Positions 14,716 through 17,479 of a DNA stretch of 17,479 nt are shown here, in pieces (the first letter of the stretch is position 1; each line of letters begins with the position of its first letter). The DNA comes from Colimorpha sp045222795 (GTDB lineage Bacteria; Bacteroidota; Bacteroidia; Bacteroidales; P3). Where the stretch lies: NCBI GenBank assembly GCA_045222795.1, contig JBGUZF010000145.1, positions 1 to 17,479 on the forward strand. Direction: 5' to 3'. The translations under genes and the position numbers were made by a program. The notes under the pieces were generated by a model. The model did no database searches, was not told where the DNA came from, and worked only from the letters and a program-made list of their open reading frames with translations.

Positions 14716-17058
14716 ATGAGCGAACTGCTTGAACAACTGAACGAACCGCAGCGTGAGGCCGCTATGTGCACTGAGGGGCCGGTGATGATTATCGCCGGTG
14801 CCGGCAGTGGCAAGACGCGTACGCTGACCTACCGCATAGCGCACCTGATAGAGCTTGGCGTTGACCCATACCGTATTCTGGCACTGACGTTTACCAACAA
14901 GGCGGCGGGCGAGATGAAGGAGCGTATCATAAAGCTCCTGCGCGACCGAAGTGGAGCGAAGGACGCCCCCGGCGTAGGCAGCGAGGCCCGCAACATCTGG
15001 ATGGGTACCTTCCACTCGGTCTTCGCCCGTGTGCTGCGCGCTGAGGCCCAGAAGCTTGGCTACACCTCGAGCTTCACCATCTACGACACCGACGACCAGA
15101 AGGCCGCCATCAAGCAGATTGTAAAGCAGTTGAACCTCGACCCCAAGGCCTACAAGCCCTCCTATGTGCTAGGACGCATCTCTATGGCCAAGAGCAACCT
15201 GCTGGGGCCGAAGGACTACATGGAGAACCCCGAGATCTACCAGACCGACATCGACGCCAAGCGTCCCGCCACAGGCCAGATATACCAACTCTACGACCAG
15301 CGCCTCCACAACTCCAACGCCATGGACTTCGACGACCTGCTGTTCAACATGAACGTGCTGCTGCGCGACTTCCCCGACGTGCTGCTCAAGTACCAGCAGA
15401 GGTTCAACTACATCATGGTCGACGAGTATCAGGACACTAACTACGCGCAGTACTTGATTGTCAAGAAGCTGGCGGCACGCCACCAGAATATCTGCGTGGT
15501 GGGCGACGACGCGCAGAGCATCTACGCCTTCCGCGGTGCCAACATACAGAATATCTTTAACTTCAAGCGCGACTACCCCAATATGAACCTCTTCAAGCTC
15601 GAGCAGAACTACCGCTCGACGAAGACCATCGTGGGTGCCGCCAACAGCATCATAGCCCGCAACCTCGACCAGATACAGAAGGAGCTGTGGAGCGACAACG
15701 GGCAGGGCAACCGCATACGCCTGATGCGTTGCGCCGACGAGAAGGACGAGGGCAACCGCGTGGCCGATGCCATACAGGACGCGCGCCTCGGCGAGGACGC
15801 CGAATACCGCGACTTCGCGGTGCTCTACCGCCAGAACTCGCTTTCGCGCTCCATCGAGGACTCGCTGCGCCGCATGAACATACCCTACAAGATCTACCAG
15901 GGCATCTCTTTCTACGGCCGCCGCGAGGTGAAGGACGCGCTGGCCTACATGCGCCTCACCGTCAACCCCCACGACGACGAGTCGCTGGTGCGTGTCATCA
16001 ACTATCCCGCCCGCGGCATCGGGCAGACCACCATGGACAAGATACGTGTGGCGGCGGCTGACAACGACATCAGCATCTGGACCGTGCTGGAGAACCTGGA
16101 CTCCTTCGGCCTGCCGATACAGAGCGGCGTGGTGACGAAGATCACCGAGTTCGTCTACATGATTAAGCGCTTCGAGGCCCAGGTGGCCACTGTCGACGCC
16201 TTCACGCTGGCCAAGCAGATAGTCTACGCCAGCGGCATCATCAAAGCCCTGCGCGAGGAGGACGATCCCGAGAGTGCTGAGCGCATCGAGAACATCGACG
16301 AACTGCTCAACGGCGTGCAGGAATTCTGTGAAGACAATGATGAATTAGGAATGATGAATGATGAACAAATGGAGGCGGCAGCCAATTCCTCACTCAACAT
16401 TCAACATTCAACACTAAAAACGCTCGATGCGTTCCTGCAACAGGTGCTGCTCTACACCAGCGAGGACAAAGACAAGGACAAAGATGCCAACCGAGTGAGC
16501 CTGATGACCATCCATGCCGCCAAGGGCTTGGAGTTCCCCTACGTATTCGTGGTGGGCATGGAGGAGCAGCTCTTTCCGTCGTTCCTTGCCAGCAGCCGCG
16601 CCGAGATGGAGGAGGAGCGCCGACTGTTCTATGTCGCCGTGACGCGTGCCGAGAAGCAGGTGACGCTATCCTATGCTCAGACGCGCTTCAACAACGGACA
16701 GCGCACTGGCGGCGAGGTGAGCCGCTTCGTGGAGGAGATAGACTCGCAGTACATCGAGATGCCGCGGCGCAAGGTGGCCCCCACCATGCCTTCCGACATG
16801 TGGAACATCGGCAAGCCGCAGCCCAAGAGGAAGCTCACGCCTGTCTATGTGCAGCGCGGTCCTGCGGTACCCAACAGCGCGGCGGCCATCGACGGCATCA
16901 TGGTGGGCATGCGCGTGCAGCACGACAAGTTCGGCATCGGCAAGGTGCTGGCCATCGAGGGCGCTGGCGACTCGCGCAAGGCCACCGTCTTCTTTGAGGG
17001 CGTGGGCAACAAGCAACTGATGCTCAAGTTCGCAAAACTCACAGTAATTGATAATTGA
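14716..17058 (+). CDS. pcrA: UvrD/PcrA-type 3'-5' DNA helicase
   Basis: This superfamily 1A helicase unwinds DNA in nucleotide excision and mismatch repair and in plasmid or replication restart. Length is 780 residues. Motifs: Q motif L-N-E-P-Q-R (8-13), Walker A G28-A-G-S-G-K-T34, D236-E-Y-Q-D-T (motif II), V-G-D-D-A-Q-S-I-Y-A-F-R-G (about 262), Q297-N-Y-R-S (motif IV), T-I-H-A-A-K-G-L-E-F (about 598, motif V) and V-A-V-T-R-A (about 640, motif VI). The C-terminus (G-x-x-V-x-H-x-K-F-G-x-G-x-V) is the Tudor-like domain that in PcrA/UvrD binds RNA polymerase. Residues 541-568 are encoded by an inverted pair of heptamer arrays in a variable linker before motif V, so all helicase motifs stay intact. 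It has its own promoter. Confidence 0.95.
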   Translation: MSELLEQLNEPQREAAMCTEGPVMIIAGAGSGKTRTLTYRIAHLIELGVDPYRILALTFTNKAAGEMKERIIKLLRDRSGAKDAPGVGSEARNIWMGTFHSVFARVLRAEAQKLGYTSSFTIYDTDDQKAAIKQIVKQLNLDPKAYKPSYVLGRISMAKSNLLGPKDYMENPEIYQTDIDAKRPATGQIYQLYDQRLHNSNAMDFDDLLFNMNVLLRDFPDVLLKYQQRFNYIMVDEYQDTNYAQYLIVKKLAARHQNICVVGDDAQSIYAFRGANIQNIFNFKRDYPNMNLFKLEQNYRSTKTIVGAANSIIARNLDQIQKELWSDNGQGNRIRLMRCADEKDEGNRVADAIQDARLGEDAEYRDFAVLYRQNSLSRSIEDSLRRMNIPYKIYQGISFYGRREVKDALAYMRLTVNPHDDESLVRVINYPARGIGQTTMDKIRVAAADNDISIWTVLENLDSFGLPIQSGVVTKITEFVYMIKRFEAQVATVDAFTLAKQIVYASGIIKALREEDDPESAERIENIDELLNGVQEFCEDNDELGMMNDEQMEAAANSSLNIQHSTLKTLDAFLQQVLLYTSEDKDKDKDANRVSLMTIHAAKGLEFPYVFVVGMEEQLFPSFLASSRAEMEEERRLFYVAVTRAEKQVTLSYAQTRFNNGQRTGGEVSRFVEEIDSQYIEMPRRKVAPTMPSDMWNIGKPQPKRKLTPVYVQRGPAVPNSAAAIDGIMVGMRVQHDKFGIGKVLAIEGAGDSRKATVFFEGVGNKQLMLKFAKLTVIDN
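16336..16418 (+). repeat. Inverted pair of heptamer arrays inside pcrA
   Basis: The left array is AATGATG, AATTAGG, AATGATG, AATGATG (16336-16363; CATCATT type on the other strand). A 20-bp spacer follows, then a right array AATTCCT, CACTCAA, CATTCAA, CATTCAA, CACTAAA (16384-16418). The two arrays face each other as in thyA, where the spacer is 17 bp. The encoded peptide is N-D-E-L-G-M-M-N-D-E from the left and N-S-S-L-N-I-Q-H-S-T-L from the right. Confidence 0.88.
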
Positions 17059-17102
17059 AACTGTTAGGAGATAAGGGAACAGCTGTCAAGGAGTTAAAAC
17101 GG

Positions 17103-17479
17103 ATGCTCCTGTTGCTTTTGTTTTCACTTTTCACTTTTCACTTTTCACTTCTCACTTCCCAAGAGGTCGTCTTCTCTCACGACGGCGGCCGCTATGCCGA
17201 CACCTTCAGTCTCGACATGCATATCACATCCCCACTAAACACTGAACACTTAACACTAAACACTCTCACCATCCATTACACCCTCAACGGCAACGAACCC
17301 ACGGAGTGCGACGCGCAGTACACGGCGCCGCTGCCGCTCACGAAGGCCTGCTACTCGACGTCGGACATCTACCGCGTGCAGACGGTGCCCGACAGCCGCT
17401 GGTATGAGCCCCATGGCGTGGAGCATATCATTGTGGTGCGAGCCGCGGCTTTCGACGCCAACGGCTACCGCCGCACCCC
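17103..17479 (+). CDS. Secreted CotH-like protein with chitobiase-type domain (C-terminus off the right edge)
   Basis: The frame is open from the ATG at 17103 to the end of the window (about 125 codons). The first 20 residues, MLLLLLFSLFTFHFSLLTSQ, form a hydrophobic signal-peptide core. After it comes F-S-H-D-G-G-R-Y, then I-H-Y-T-L-N-G-N-E-P-T, which matches the CHB_HEX_C_1/FN3_7 domain, then S-D-I-Y-R-V-Q and V-V-R-A-A-A-F-D-A-N-G. This order is typical of the N-terminal part of Bacteroidetes CotH-kinase-family secreted proteins, but the kinase-like part is beyond the window. AGGAG lies 9 bp upstream of the ATG. The ATG gives no basic n-region; a TTG at 17055, overlapping the pcrA TGA, would add K-E-L-K-R before it and is an alternative start. 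Confidence 0.75.
   Translation, partial: MLLLLLFSLFTFHFSLLTSQEVVFSHDGGRYADTFSLDMHITSPLNTEHLTLNTLTIHYTLNGNEPTECDAQYTAPLPLTKACYSTSDIYRVQTVPDSRWYEPHGVEHIIVVRAAAFDANGYRRT
17125..17159 (+). repeat. Heptamer array encoding a signal-peptide core (CACTTTT type)
   Basis: Five units read CACTTTT three times, then CACTTCT and CACTTCC. In the gene frame they encode the hydrophobic run L-F-T-F-H-F-S-L-L-T-S of the CotH-like protein. A poly-Leu/Phe stretch from CTG, TTG and TTT codons just before the array completes the h-region. Confidence 0.88.
17233..17267 (+). repeat. Heptamer array near the start of the CotH-like mature protein (CACTNAA type)
   Basis: Five units read CACTAAA, CACTGAA, CACTTAA, CACTAAA, CACTCTC. 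They encode P-L-N-T-E-H-L-T-L-N-T-L-T directly before the conserved I-H-Y-T-L-N-G strand. Other reading frames of the same array contain TGA; the used frame has none. Confidence 0.87.

Noticed and set aside
16462..16485. Asp-Lys hexamer repeat (GACAAA/GACAAG) in pcrA
   Set aside because: It is a short in-frame acidic/basic linker of three units with period 6, common in linkers, and does not fit the heptamer family.
3332..17267. CRISPR array as an explanation for the repeats
   Set aside because: Units are 7-11 bp in direct contact with no unique spacers, and no cas gene is present.
1..17479. Defence island, prophage, integrated element or secondary-metabolite cluster
   Set aside because: No nuclease, methylase, toxin, integrase, transposase or biosynthetic gene is seen; the genes are housekeeping or secreted surface proteins.

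Overview
The window looks like a chromosomal stretch from a member of the Bacteroidetes, most likely the order Bacteroidales. Three things support this: a very large secreted protein ending in a type IX secretion (T9SS) type A sorting domain, promoters of the Bacteroidetes form TTG-N19-TAnnTTTG, and the family composition (NptA-type Na/Pi transporter, Bacteroidetes-style AsnRS, PcrA-like helicase, a secreted CotH-like protein). I see no rRNA, tRNA, CRISPR array, transposase, integrase or phage gene.

Layout. Positions 1-3322 on the minus strand form a tight operon, in transcription order: nptA-like Na/Pi cotransporter, UDG-superfamily glycosylase, DUF1294 membrane protein, and a membrane-anchored protein of unknown function that runs off the left edge. 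Neighbouring genes are 3 bp apart or share an ATGA stop/start. Positions 3427-8700 (minus) hold one 1757-residue adhesin-like protein with four MAM/choice-of-anchor-J-like domains, about nine FN3 domains, a duplicated Cys-bounded module and the T9SS sorting domain. A divergent intergenic region (8701-8888) separates it from a plus-strand run: thyA, manC, asnS, an unknown 163-residue protein, ribD, a YigZ/IMPACT protein, a pcrA/uvrD helicase with its own good promoter, and the 5' part of a secreted CotH-like protein that runs off the right edge. These are mainly housekeeping genes (dTMP, GDP-mannose, Asn-tRNA and riboflavin synthesis, DNA repair) with no single shared pathway.

The notable signal lies across genes rather than in any one of them. 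At least nine short tandem arrays of degenerate heptamers obey one rule, [A/C]-A-[C/T]-T-N-N-N on one strand, with the NNN part homogenised within each array but different between arrays (ACC, TTT, CCT, CAA, CTT, NAA). A tenth array is an octamer variant. They occur between genes (5' leader of nptA, ribD-yigZ gap) and, in frame, inside thyA, ribD, pcrA, the T9SS sorting domain and the signal peptide and first domain of the CotH-like protein. In thyA the array pair is an inverted repeat flanked by two GC hairpins and makes up a 33-residue insertion in a beta-turn of the catalytic domain. Where a perfect repeat would create a stop codon in the gene's frame, the array carries a substitution or ends at that position. 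This resembles in principle the Rickettsia palindromic elements that insert into coding genes, but I do not recognise this family by name. A separate 11-bp-period C-rich array, with possible G-quadruplex potential on the other strand, sits upstream of the pcrA promoter.
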